Below, one piece after another: positions 1 through 8,177 of a DNA stretch of 64,000 bases. Position 1 is the stretch's first letter. Every line of letters begins with the position of its first letter. The notes beneath the pieces were generated by a model that was not told where the DNA came from, did not search any database, and saw nothing but the letters and a program-made list of their open reading frames with translations. The position numbers were made by a program, and so were the translations under genes. The DNA is from Lachnospiraceae bacterium. Lineage in GTDB: Bacteria > Bacillota > Clostridia > Lachnospirales > Lachnospiraceae. Where the stretch lies: the NCBI GenBank assembly GCA_022793375.1, contig JAAWCS010000065.1, forward strand, positions 27,589 to 91,588, given 5' to 3'.

Positions 1-459
1 GTTTGGACAGCGGGAATTTTAACAGTACTGGTCGGATGCCTGCGCGTTATTGTAAAACAGGGCAGGGAAATAGCGGAGTTGAAAGCAAGGATCTACAAAT
101 TTAAGGGATATTTCAATCTGACAAACGAGTGGCTGCATCTAAAAAATCAGGGGAAAAACCTGAAGGAGTATTTTGTAAAAAAGGACTGGCACCACATTGC
201 GATATACGGGATAGGTGAACTGGGGCAAAGGCTTGTGGAAGAGCTACAAGACAGCGATGTCATTGTGGAGTATGCAATTGATAAAAAGGGAAGCAACATT
301 TTTTCGAATATAACAATAAAGGAACCTAAAGAAGAGCTGCTGCCGGTGGACGCTATTGTTGTTACACCTGTTTTTGCATACGATGAAGTGGAGGAAGCGC
401 TGATGGACCGGGTAGACGATCCGATTGTTTCGTTGGAGGACGTAGTGTTTGACCTGTAA
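1..459 (+). CDS. C-terminal part of a membrane protein ending in the shared Rossmann-like domain
   Basis: The reading frame is open from the first base, so the gene begins outside the window; 152 residues are visible. Residues 2-18 are hydrophobic (WTAGILTVLVGCLRVIV), consistent with a final membrane helix, followed by a basic stretch. A cytoplasmic-looking domain follows, with the pattern IAIYGIGELGQRL at about residue 67 and VEYAIDKK about 20 residues later. This resembles a dinucleotide-binding-type beta-alpha-beta unit and recurs at the C-termini of five other proteins in the next 9.5 kb. A TTG at 79 could be read as a start, but the coding signal continues upstream of it. What the missing N-terminal part does cannot be told. 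Its neighbours suggest cell-surface glycan synthesis. Confidence 0.7.
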   Translation, partial: VWTAGILTVLVGCLRVIVKQGREIAELKARIYKFKGYFNLTNEWLHLKNQGKNLKEYFVKKDWHHIAIYGIGELGQRLVEELQDSDVIVEYAIDKKGSNIFSNITIKEPKEELLPVDAIVVTPVFAYDEVEEALMDRVDDPIVSLEDVVFDL

Positions 460-514
460 TTTGCAGAAGGATTTTATAAGAACGGGATTGGATAAACAGC
501 AGGGAATGAAAACG

Positions 515-1624
515 ATGGACGAGAATTTACGCTTCAGTGTTATTACCGTTTGCTATAACGAAGAAAAAACCATTCAGAAAACAATGGAATCGGTATTAAA
601 GCAAAGCTGGGATAATTTTGAATATATTATTGTGGACGGCGGTTCTGAGGATGCAACAATACCGATTGTGATGGACTATGCGGCAAAAGATCCAAGAATT
701 CGGTGGTATTCAGAAAAGGATAAAGGGATCTACGATGCTATGAATAAAGGGATTCGGTATGCGGAGGGGGATTTCCTTTACTTTTTAAATGCCGGCGATC
801 TTTTTTACGATGCACAGGTGCTGAAAGCGGCCGCAAATGTCATTGAACAGTCACGGGCTGAAATTGTGATTGGCAAAATAATACAAGATCATGGAGCAGG
901 GAGGGTGATTCACTCCTATCCGGTCGACTGTCTGCGGGAGGATTTAAGCAGGCGAAAAATTGTATGCCATCAAACGATTGTAGCCTCCAGGGAAAGTCTT
1001 AAAAGCGGGTTTGAGGAACGTTATACGATCTGTGCGGATTATGATTGGCTGTGCAGACAGGTAAATGCACAAAGAAGAATTGCGAAACTGGAACATATTA
1101 TCGCAGTATATGACAGCAGTGGTATCAGCAGCCAGGCCCAGTATCGGAGGATATTGATCGAGGAAAGTATGGAGATTGCATTCAAAAACTTTCCGCAGGA
1201 GGCCTTGATTGACTATAAAACGCAGGAAAAACTCTTGATTCAGGAGTCAAAAAACAGAGCCCTGTATAATATTTTGAATCAATGGCTGCGGCTGAGACAG
1301 CGAGGGATTGAACTTTATTCGTATTTCACGGCAAGAGGAACCCGCTCGGTCGCAATCTATGGTTTCCACATGCTTGGACAACGGCTATACGATGATTTGA
1401 AAGACAGCCCTGTAAGGGTCTTGTACGCAATTGATAAAAAGCCTGCCGAAAATGATTGGGAAATACCTGTATATCATCCGGAAGATCCTTTAGAAGCCGT
1501 TGATATGATCGTCATCACCCCTATATTTGATACGTTGGAGATCAAGAGATCGCTAGCTCGAAAATTGGATTGCAATATGATTTCTATAGAGGAGATATTG
1601 ATTGAAAAAAGCAGGGAGCGTTAA
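515..1624 (+). CDS. Family 2 glycosyltransferase with C-terminal Rossmann-like domain
   Basis: The 369-residue protein opens with a GT-A glycosyltransferase domain: FSVITVCYNEEKTI at the N-terminus, IIVDGGSEDATI, then KGIYDAMNKGI and FLNAGDLF, where the acidic residue replaces the classical DXD. This is the family that colanic-acid-type and capsule transferases belong to. From about residue 250 a second domain begins (WLRLRQRGIELYSYF), with the core VAIYGFHMLGQRL near residue 280 and VLYAIDKK after it. That domain is shared with the neighbouring genes. The first glycine-rich loop is altered here (GFHMLG rather than GxGxxG). The start ATG at 515 is preceded by AGGGA nine bases upstream; earlier in-frame starts at 449 and 506 lack spacing. 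Donor and acceptor sugars are unknown. Confidence 0.85.
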   Translation: MDENLRFSVITVCYNEEKTIQKTMESVLKQSWDNFEYIIVDGGSEDATIPIVMDYAAKDPRIRWYSEKDKGIYDAMNKGIRYAEGDFLYFLNAGDLFYDAQVLKAAANVIEQSRAEIVIGKIIQDHGAGRVIHSYPVDCLREDLSRRKIVCHQTIVASRESLKSGFEERYTICADYDWLCRQVNAQRRIAKLEHIIAVYDSSGISSQAQYRRILIEESMEIAFKNFPQEALIDYKTQEKLLIQESKNRALYNILNQWLRLRQRGIELYSYFTARGTRSVAIYGFHMLGQRLYDDLKDSPVRVLYAIDKKPAENDWEIPVYHPEDPLEAVDMIVITPIFDTLEIKRSLARKLDCNMISIEEILIEKSRER

Positions 1625-1625
1625 G

Positions 1626-2753
1626 GTGAAAGAAAAGGTTGCGGTAGTAATTCCATATTATCATAGTAAGTTAGAGCCTTTAGAACAGATATCTTTTCAT
1701 CAGTGTATAAAGATGCTTTCTGCCTATCCCCAAATTCTGGTTGTTCCTGAGAAGATGAAAGAATCGGAATGTCCACAGGGAAATTCTTTTCAATTTATAA
1801 AAGTTCCTTCTGAGTGGATGGAAAGCGTATCTACTTATAATCGAATGATGCTGAATGCGGATTTTTACAAACTGTTTTCAGGCTATGAGTACATACTTAT
1901 TTATCAGTTGGATGCTTTTGTGTTTCAGTCGAATCTGCAGGAATTTTGCGACTTGGGTTATGATTACATAGGGGCGCCATGGCCATATGGAATCCGTTAT
2001 TTTAAGACAGTAAAAGACTGTATATGGCATGTCGGAAATGGCGGCCTGTCTTTGAGGAATGTTGCGGCTTCGCTTTTGATGCTAGAGACTAACCCGGCAG
2101 ATTCATGGAGTTTAGAAGAAGATTTATATTGGGCTTCCTGCCATTCGGAGCAATTTCATGTGGCCCCTCAAGAAATTGCACTTCGTTTTTCAATAGAAGA
2201 AAAAGTCAGAATAATGATGAAGGAGTCAAGCGGGAGGATACCTTTTGGGTGCCATGCATGGGAAAGATATGATTTTCGGTTTTGGAAGCCTTATATAGAA
2301 GAATTTGGTTATTCTTTTTCAGAAGAAGTTCATGGGGACGAGGACAAAAGGAAAGAGGATCAAAAACCGGATAAATTGGCAATTCCCGGAGAGATTGTGA
2401 GAAAAGAAGTAAGGGCATTTACCGGTTTGCAAGACCTGCCGGTTTATATATGGGGGGCCGGAAAAATCGGAAAAGAAATGGTTTTGTTTCTCAGGCATTC
2501 TAATATTCCGGTAAGATGCATTGACCGAGACGAGGCCCTCTGGAACAAAGAATTATTGGATATCTGTATTGAACCGCCGGATATTTTGTTGGAAGATTTA
2601 CAGGAAAAGCGCATTATTGTTGCGGTCAAAAAGGATAAAGATGAAATAATAAACAATCTGTCCGAACAAGGATTGTGCTACGGTAGAGCAGTTATTTATT
2701 ATGAAGAGCTGTTAAAACGAATTTTTCATCGTTGGAAGGAAAGATTCACATAA
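1626..2753 (+). CDS. DUF5672-type glycosyltransferase with C-terminal Rossmann-like domain
   Basis: This 375-residue protein carries the marks of the DUF5672 family of putative glycosyltransferases: VAVVIPYYHS at the start, YQLDAFVF, then GYDYIGAPWPYG and the glycine-rich VGNGGLSLRN. The C-terminal third, from about residue 265, contains VYIWGAGKIGKEM followed by VRCIDRD, a diverged copy of the domain appended to its neighbours. Start choice: GTG at 1626, seven bases after AGGGAG, which sits inside the end of the previous gene. TTG at 1602 is the alternative. It lies two bases after the preceding stop codon, so it is almost certainly co-transcribed and perhaps translationally coupled. Confidence 0.8.
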   Translation: MKEKVAVVIPYYHSKLEPLEQISFHQCIKMLSAYPQILVVPEKMKESECPQGNSFQFIKVPSEWMESVSTYNRMMLNADFYKLFSGYEYILIYQLDAFVFQSNLQEFCDLGYDYIGAPWPYGIRYFKTVKDCIWHVGNGGLSLRNVAASLLMLETNPADSWSLEEDLYWASCHSEQFHVAPQEIALRFSIEEKVRIMMKESSGRIPFGCHAWERYDFRFWKPYIEEFGYSFSEEVHGDEDKRKEDQKPDKLAIPGEIVRKEVRAFTGLQDLPVYIWGAGKIGKEMVLFLRHSNIPVRCIDRDEALWNKELLDICIEPPDILLEDLQEKRIIVAVKKDKDEIINNLSEQGLCYGRAVIYYEELLKRIFHRWKERFT

Positions 2754-2769
2754 ACGGAAGGTAAACAAC

Positions 2770-4005
2770 ATGCAAATAGCCACGATTTTATTTACATACA
2801 ACAGAAGCCTGCACACCAAAAAGGTCTTGGATGCGTTAAAAGAAAATACTATACGACCTGCCAAGCTTTATATTTTTCAGGACGGGCTAAAGAAGCAGGA
2901 GGATTATGAAGAATGGCTTTGTGTAAACGAACAGATTAAGAACATTGATTGGTGCGAGTCTCATTTTGTTGTCGCAAAGAAAAATAAAGGTTTGGCTGCC
3001 TCCATTGTGGACGGAATAAATCAAGTTTTTAAAAGCAGCGATGCGGTGATTGTTTTAGAGGACGATTGTGTTGCGCATCCTCAGTTTATGGAATATATGA
3101 ATCAGGCTTTGGAAAAATATGCAGGTGACTCCAGAGTATACGCCATCAACGGATATGGCTGGCCGGCAGACGCAGAAAAAAACGGCACGGATGCTTACTT
3201 TGCCGGACGGGCTGGTTCTTGGGGATGGGGGACATGGAAAGAACGGTGGGCGGAATATGAGCAAGATTATAAGCTGTTAGGACGGATAAAAAAAGATCCT
3301 GTTCTGGCAGAACAATTGCGTATTTGGGGAGAGGACCTGGAAAGTTATGTGTTGGGCAATGTAGAAGGAAGCCATGACTCGTGGACCGTTTTTTGGGCGC
3401 TGAAGGTAATAGAACAAAACGGCTGTTGTCTAACGCCCTATGAGTCATTTATTGAGAATATCGGCTTTGACGGAACAGGGGTACACTGCGCAAGTGAAAA
3501 TGTGACGCAGAACCTGAGAGCGCATTCGCTGAATAAAAAAGTGCTGCTTCCGTCGGCAGTGGAATTTCCAGGCAATTATGCGCAAGCATTTGAGGGAATT
3601 TTTTCCTGGATATCAAAAGAAAAGAGATTGGCCTGCTCCAATAACAAACTGTCCTGTTACAACAAACTGCTGCTGAAATGGGTTGGTTTTTTGAAAAACA
3701 ATGGCTCGCTTTCGGATACGCTTAAAAAACAAGGAATTAACAAGGTGGCCCTATGGGGGAAAGGGAAAATATGCGATCTGCTGCTGGACGAATTGGAAAA
3801 TAGCATCGATGTTTCGGCAATTATCGAAAGCAGTCCACAAAAGGATTTCTATGGTACGATTCCGCTTGTAAGATGTGAGGACATACCAGAAGGCACACAA
3901 TTGGTAATTGTGATTCCGGTATATGACTGGGAAAAGATAAAAGAAAAGTTAGAAAAAATAGATACGGTTCGAGCGGTTGGTTTAGATCAGCTGTTGGAGG
4001 TATAA
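2770..4005 (+). CDS. GT-A type glycosyltransferase with C-terminal Rossmann-like domain
   Basis: The 411-residue protein begins with a nucleotide-sugar transferase fold (IATILFTYNRSLHT) and has VIVLEDDCVAHPQF near residue 100. LEDD is the metal-binding motif of GNT-I-like and related bacterial transferases. Aromatic segments GRAGSWGWGTW and DSWTVFWALKV are typical of this subgroup. From about residue 300 it carries the shared appended domain (KWVGFLKNNGSLSDTL, then VALWGKGKICDLLLDEL), the most diverged of the set because YAIDK is replaced by AIIES. GGAAGG stands eight bases ahead of the ATG. Its substrate is unknown. Confidence 0.8.
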   Translation: MQIATILFTYNRSLHTKKVLDALKENTIRPAKLYIFQDGLKKQEDYEEWLCVNEQIKNIDWCESHFVVAKKNKGLAASIVDGINQVFKSSDAVIVLEDDCVAHPQFMEYMNQALEKYAGDSRVYAINGYGWPADAEKNGTDAYFAGRAGSWGWGTWKERWAEYEQDYKLLGRIKKDPVLAEQLRIWGEDLESYVLGNVEGSHDSWTVFWALKVIEQNGCCLTPYESFIENIGFDGTGVHCASENVTQNLRAHSLNKKVLLPSAVEFPGNYAQAFEGIFSWISKEKRLACSNNKLSCYNKLLLKWVGFLKNNGSLSDTLKKQGINKVALWGKGKICDLLLDELENSIDVSAIIESSPQKDFYGTIPLVRCEDIPEGTQLVIVIPVYDWEKIKEKLEKIDTVRAVGLDQLLEV

Positions 4006-4039
4006 AAATGTTCCGACAACAGGAAGGGAATAAGGCGGT

Positions 4040-5680
4040 ATGAATCGGATAAAGGTTATGTATGTGTCTAATGAAGCGGGAATAGGCGGCGCCATGCAGT
4101 CTTTGTTAGACATGATAAAAAGTCTGGAAAAACAAGTAAATCCTGTCGTTTTGCTTCCATCAAAAGGGGAGGCAGAGTCATGGTTAAGAACAAGGGAAAT
4201 TCCTTATTTTATTGTACCTTATCAGATGTCATACGGAAAAATCGGACACCAGAACCGGACGGTCGTTGACAAATTATTTGTTAATAATTATGCGGCTGCC
4301 TGGAAAATAACGGAAATCATAAAAAATGAAAAAATACAAATGGTTCACAGCAACTCTATCGTTACAAATGTTGGCGCGATTGCAGCCCTTATGGCAGGAG
4401 TGCCTCATATATGGCATATCCGTGAATTATTAGAAGAGGATTTTGAGAGCGAGATATATGATAAAGAGTTGGCCGGGCGGCTGCATACTCATGCAGATGC
4501 CTTCGTGTCCATATCCGAAGTCGTCAAAAAAAGCTATCATGAAAAATATGGATTGAAATCGACCGCAATATATGATGGCATAGATCCGGATCGATATAAA
4601 ACCGATCTGGATTTGCAGAAAGACCGGCACCTGTTTTTATTAGCGGGGTTCATACAGCCCGGCAAAGGCCAGTGGGAAGCGGTGAGGGCCTTTGAAATAC
4701 TAGCAGCGGCTGGTCATAAGGATCTCCGCCTGTTGATCGTAGGAAAAAGCTCTGACAAATATGTGTGGAGTTTAAAAAAATATATAAAAGCTAAAAGATT
4801 AGAAGATACTATCCATATATTCAGGGAGAAACAAGATTTGTCTGCGTTGAGGAAACAATGTATGTTTTCCTTGACAACGTCAAAAATGGAGGCGCTTGGC
4901 CGGATAACCATCGAGGCAATGCTGGCGGGAAATATTGTGATCGGGGCTAACTCAGGGGGAACGCTGGAAATAATAGGAGAGCGCCGGGACAGGGGTTACC
5001 TGTATCAGCAGGGCGATGCAGCGTCTTTGGCATCGGTAATACAGGAGGTAATAGCTCAAAGCGAGGCCCAGCTATGTAATGTTCAAAAAAATGCGCAGGA
5101 ATACGCGGCCGGACAGTTTCATTTAGAAAAGTATGCAAAAGAAATTTTGATTCTATATAAAAATGCGAGCGAGAAAAAAACATCCTGGAACATTAACGCA
5201 AGAAACAAGCTAGTGGAAGATTTACGTGTACGCTATCAGTATTTGATGGAGCGGCAAGGGTTCGTCGAGGAAAGAAAAGATTTTGACAAATGGCACCGGC
5301 TTTTTTTAATCAACAACCGATGGCTGCAAATAAGACAGCAGGGCAATTCGTTAGCGGATTTCTTTACTAAAAATAAAATAAAGCAGATTGCTATATATGG
5401 AATGGGACATTTGGGCCGCAGTCTGTATGATGAACTGGAAGAAAGCGATGTGACGGTTCGGTATGCAATTGATCGAAATCCAGGAACAGCGATGGAGGTA
5501 TTAAAAATAGTTTCTCCGGATGGCGAACTGGAAGAAGTAGACGCCGTTGTCATAACCGCGTTAGAGGCAGAGGAAATTAAGATATATCTGGAAAAAAAGT
5601 GCTCATATGAGGTGATAAAGCTGACAGATATCTTAACGGATATAGAAGAAGATCGAGGGAAGAGAGAAGCAAGAGGATGA
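4040..5680 (+). CDS. Family 4 glycosyltransferase with C-terminal Rossmann-like domain
   Basis: The first 380 residues of this 546-residue protein are a GT-B glycosyltransferase: N-terminal YVSNEAGIGGAMQSLLDM, a central LLAGFIQPGKGQ, and the C-terminal nucleotide-sugar site SKMEALGRITIEAMLAGNIVIG, the E-x7-E motif of family 4. A linker rich in charged residues leads to the shared domain from about residue 425: RWLQIRQQGNSLADFF, IAIYGMGHLGRSLYDEL near 450, then VRYAIDR. This copy is closest to that in the window's first gene, which suggests duplication or gene conversion of the module. The stop codon overlaps the next start by four bases. Confidence 0.88.
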   Translation: MNRIKVMYVSNEAGIGGAMQSLLDMIKSLEKQVNPVVLLPSKGEAESWLRTREIPYFIVPYQMSYGKIGHQNRTVVDKLFVNNYAAAWKITEIIKNEKIQMVHSNSIVTNVGAIAALMAGVPHIWHIRELLEEDFESEIYDKELAGRLHTHADAFVSISEVVKKSYHEKYGLKSTAIYDGIDPDRYKTDLDLQKDRHLFLLAGFIQPGKGQWEAVRAFEILAAAGHKDLRLLIVGKSSDKYVWSLKKYIKAKRLEDTIHIFREKQDLSALRKQCMFSLTTSKMEALGRITIEAMLAGNIVIGANSGGTLEIIGERRDRGYLYQQGDAASLASVIQEVIAQSEAQLCNVQKNAQEYAAGQFHLEKYAKEILILYKNASEKKTSWNINARNKLVEDLRVRYQYLMERQGFVEERKDFDKWHRLFLINNRWLQIRQQGNSLADFFTKNKIKQIAIYGMGHLGRSLYDELEESDVTVRYAIDRNPGTAMEVLKIVSPDGELEEVDAVVITALEAEEIKIYLEKKCSYEVIKLTDILTDIEEDRGKREARG

Positions 5681-8160
5681 GAGCCTATACAAAAAAAGAA
5701 ATCGTTCAGAGCATTGGTATACTGAAGAATGCCTGTCGAAAAATGAAGCTGATGCAATGCGGGGATGGGGATGAGCTTCTGGCGCAATGCCAGCAATTGG
5801 CTCTGGCAATCGGAAACCAAATTGAACAATCAGAGCAAAGTGATTTTGTAACAGTACAGTATCTTGAAGAATTCTGTGAACTATTGTACAAATTGTATAT
5901 ATGCAAAAACAAAAGCGAGTACAATCAGATTATAAAAGAAATCGGCGCTTCTTTGAAAAAAATAGAGAGAAGTGTACAAGAAGATATTAAAAATTCCCCT
6001 TATGAAATCGTCTTTATGCCCTACAAAGCATCCATGTGGGATGCCTTAGACAGTATTTACCGCGCCGCTTTAAAGGATGAAGCCTGTCATGTAACAATGA
6101 TGCCAGTTCCTTACTATAACAGAAATCAAAAGGACGGTCAGGTGGAAGTTCACTATGAAGGCGACCAGTTTCCCGCCGATATCCCGGTGACAGACTTTCG
6201 GACATATTCGCTGGAAGCAGTGCATCCAGACGCTATTTTCATTCATAATCCATACGACCAGTATAATTATGTGACACAGCTGCCGCCGGAGTATTTCAGT
6301 ACGAACCTGGTTCATTACACCGACCATTTAGTTTATATACCTTATTTTATTACAAAAGGCGATTCGGTTAAAGACCAGTATTGTATGATGCCGGCTGTTC
6401 AGAATGCCTGGCGCACGTTTGTGCAGTCAGAGGCTGTTCGAAAGTGCTATGTAAAATGCGGAGCAGATCCCAACCGCGTCATAGCGGCGGGTTCGCCTAA
6501 ATTTGATATGGTAATTCAAATGCAGAAAAATCCGCCGGAAATTCCCACAGAGTGGAAGCGTGCGCTGGAAGGGCGCAAAGTATTTTTGCTGAATACACAT
6601 TTGAATCCGGTGATCCAGGCGGCAGAAACCATTTTTTGCAAACTGGAGCAAATTTTTCAGCTATTTGAGCAGCGAAGCGATATTGCCTTGCTGTGGCGTC
6701 CGCATCCTTTAAGCATCGAGACATTAAAATCGATGAATCCGGAGATGTTGAAGCGGTATCTCCGAATCGTGGAACAATTTAAAAAGCTTGAGAATGGAGT
6801 CTACGACGATACGGCAGATATCCATCGGGCGATCGCTATTTCGGACGCTTATATCGGCGATGGGAGTTCTGTTGTAACGATGTATGGGATTACCGGAAAA
6901 CCAATTTATCTTTTGGGCATGGAAGCGAACCATATTTTTGCCGATGACATAGATAGTTCCTGCCGATTTGCCTGCGGCGTTATGGTAGATGGAGTGCTAT
7001 GGGCGCCGGCGGAAAACAGTAATGCCTTATATAAAGTGGATTTGAGGACAAATACGGTCGAATATGCTGCATCCTTTGAAAAAGAGGACTGTTTAGGGAA
7101 GGGGCTTTATCACAGAGCGGTTCTTTTTGAGGACAGAATTTATTTTGTTCCGTTTTGTGCCAAATATTTCGCGGTCTATCATTTGCAAACAGGTCAGATC
7201 ACTTATATCGATTTTATAGGACCTGTAAATAAGGCAAAATTTAGCGAAGCCATACAGTATAAAAATTATTTATATCTCTTTCCCGCTAAAATGGCTCATG
7301 TTATGCGCTTAAATATGCAAAACGAAGAACTCGACTACTTTCCGGAATGTGTAGCGGATTTAGAGCAGATCACCTGGCTTGCTTTTAACGAGCACTCTTT
7401 GTTTTTGGGAGGAATGAAAACGAATGAAACAGCTTGGGTGGTGTCAGAGCAGACAAACTGTCTGATTGAATATTGTATGGAAAGTAACAAATATAGAAAA
7501 CACTTTATCGGTGAGAAAAAAGAAGGATTTACCGATATAACAAGCGACGGCGAAAAATTTTATATTTTAAGTCAGAAGGATGAGGTAATTGCCTGGTCCT
7601 GTGAAAAAAAGGAGCAGGAAGTAATTTGGAAGCCATCCGTTTCCGGGCGTTCTTTTCAATTTTTGCGAATTGTGTTTTTAAACGATTGTCTTTGGCTTTT
7701 GCCTGGACATGGAGATACGGTTGTATCCATCGATTTAAAGTCCAAAAATGTCCGTGAAATAAAAGTCCCGGAGGATTATATTTCTTTAAATAGTGAAAAG
7801 CCTAAAGCATATGCTTATGTGGTACACAATCATACAATTATATTATGTCCTGCATATGCGAAAAAGATTTTGGAAATTGACTGCGATTTGTATGAAGTGA
7901 AAACAAAAGAAGTAACATTTACGGAGAAATCTTATAAGAAACGAAGAGAATATCTGATACAATCGCTGTCCGATCGCTTGGACCGCAATTATTCATATAG
8001 CGAATATACGGTTCCTCTGCAGTGCTTTGTTGATTTTGTTTGGCTCGAAATAGAAAAATATATAGATGAAAGAGGAAAATATTTTCAGCAGATGCAATGC
8101 AATATTGACGGCAATTGCGGAGAATCAATATGGCGAGCGGTTCGAAAAGACTTGGGATAA
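5677..8160 (+). CDS. CDP-glycerol transferase-like protein fused to a seven-repeat propeller-like domain
   Basis: The 827-residue protein starts with about 90 residues of predicted helix. A region with the features of CDP-glycerol:poly(glycerophosphate) transferases follows: VVFMPYKASMWDAL, a run with VLNTH-like LLNTHLNPV, LLWRPHPL near 345, and the donor-site segment YIGDGSSVVTMYGITGKPI near 390. From about residue 428 to 745 there are seven successive beta-rich units of roughly 40 residues. Examples are GVMVDGVLWAPA, AVLFEDRIYFVPF, AIQYKNYLYLFPA, DITSDGEKFYILS, IVFLNDCLWLLPG and VVHNHTIILCPA. This number and spacing suggest a seven-bladed beta-propeller, probably for binding substrate or cell wall. 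No signal peptide is visible. Teichoic-acid-like polymer synthesis is the family role; the fusion is unusual. Confidence 0.75.
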   Translation: MRAYTKKEIVQSIGILKNACRKMKLMQCGDGDELLAQCQQLALAIGNQIEQSEQSDFVTVQYLEEFCELLYKLYICKNKSEYNQIIKEIGASLKKIERSVQEDIKNSPYEIVFMPYKASMWDALDSIYRAALKDEACHVTMMPVPYYNRNQKDGQVEVHYEGDQFPADIPVTDFRTYSLEAVHPDAIFIHNPYDQYNYVTQLPPEYFSTNLVHYTDHLVYIPYFITKGDSVKDQYCMMPAVQNAWRTFVQSEAVRKCYVKCGADPNRVIAAGSPKFDMVIQMQKNPPEIPTEWKRALEGRKVFLLNTHLNPVIQAAETIFCKLEQIFQLFEQRSDIALLWRPHPLSIETLKSMNPEMLKRYLRIVEQFKKLENGVYDDTADIHRAIAISDAYIGDGSSVVTMYGITGKPIYLLGMEANHIFADDIDSSCRFACGVMVDGVLWAPAENSNALYKVDLRTNTVEYAASFEKEDCLGKGLYHRAVLFEDRIYFVPFCAKYFAVYHLQTGQITYIDFIGPVNKAKFSEAIQYKNYLYLFPAKMAHVMRLNMQNEELDYFPECVADLEQITWLAFNEHSLFLGGMKTNETAWVVSEQTNCLIEYCMESNKYRKHFIGEKKEGFTDITSDGEKFYILSQKDEVIAWSCEKKEQEVIWKPSVSGRSFQFLRIVFLNDCLWLLPGHGDTVVSIDLKSKNVREIKVPEDYISLNSEKPKAYAYVVHNHTIILCPAYAKKILEIDCDLYEVKTKEVTFTEKSYKKRREYLIQSLSDRLDRNYSYSEYTVPLQCFVDFVWLEIEKYIDERGKYFQQMQCNIDGNCGESIWRAVRKDLG

Positions 8161-8177
8161 GAAGGAGACGCAGTTCC

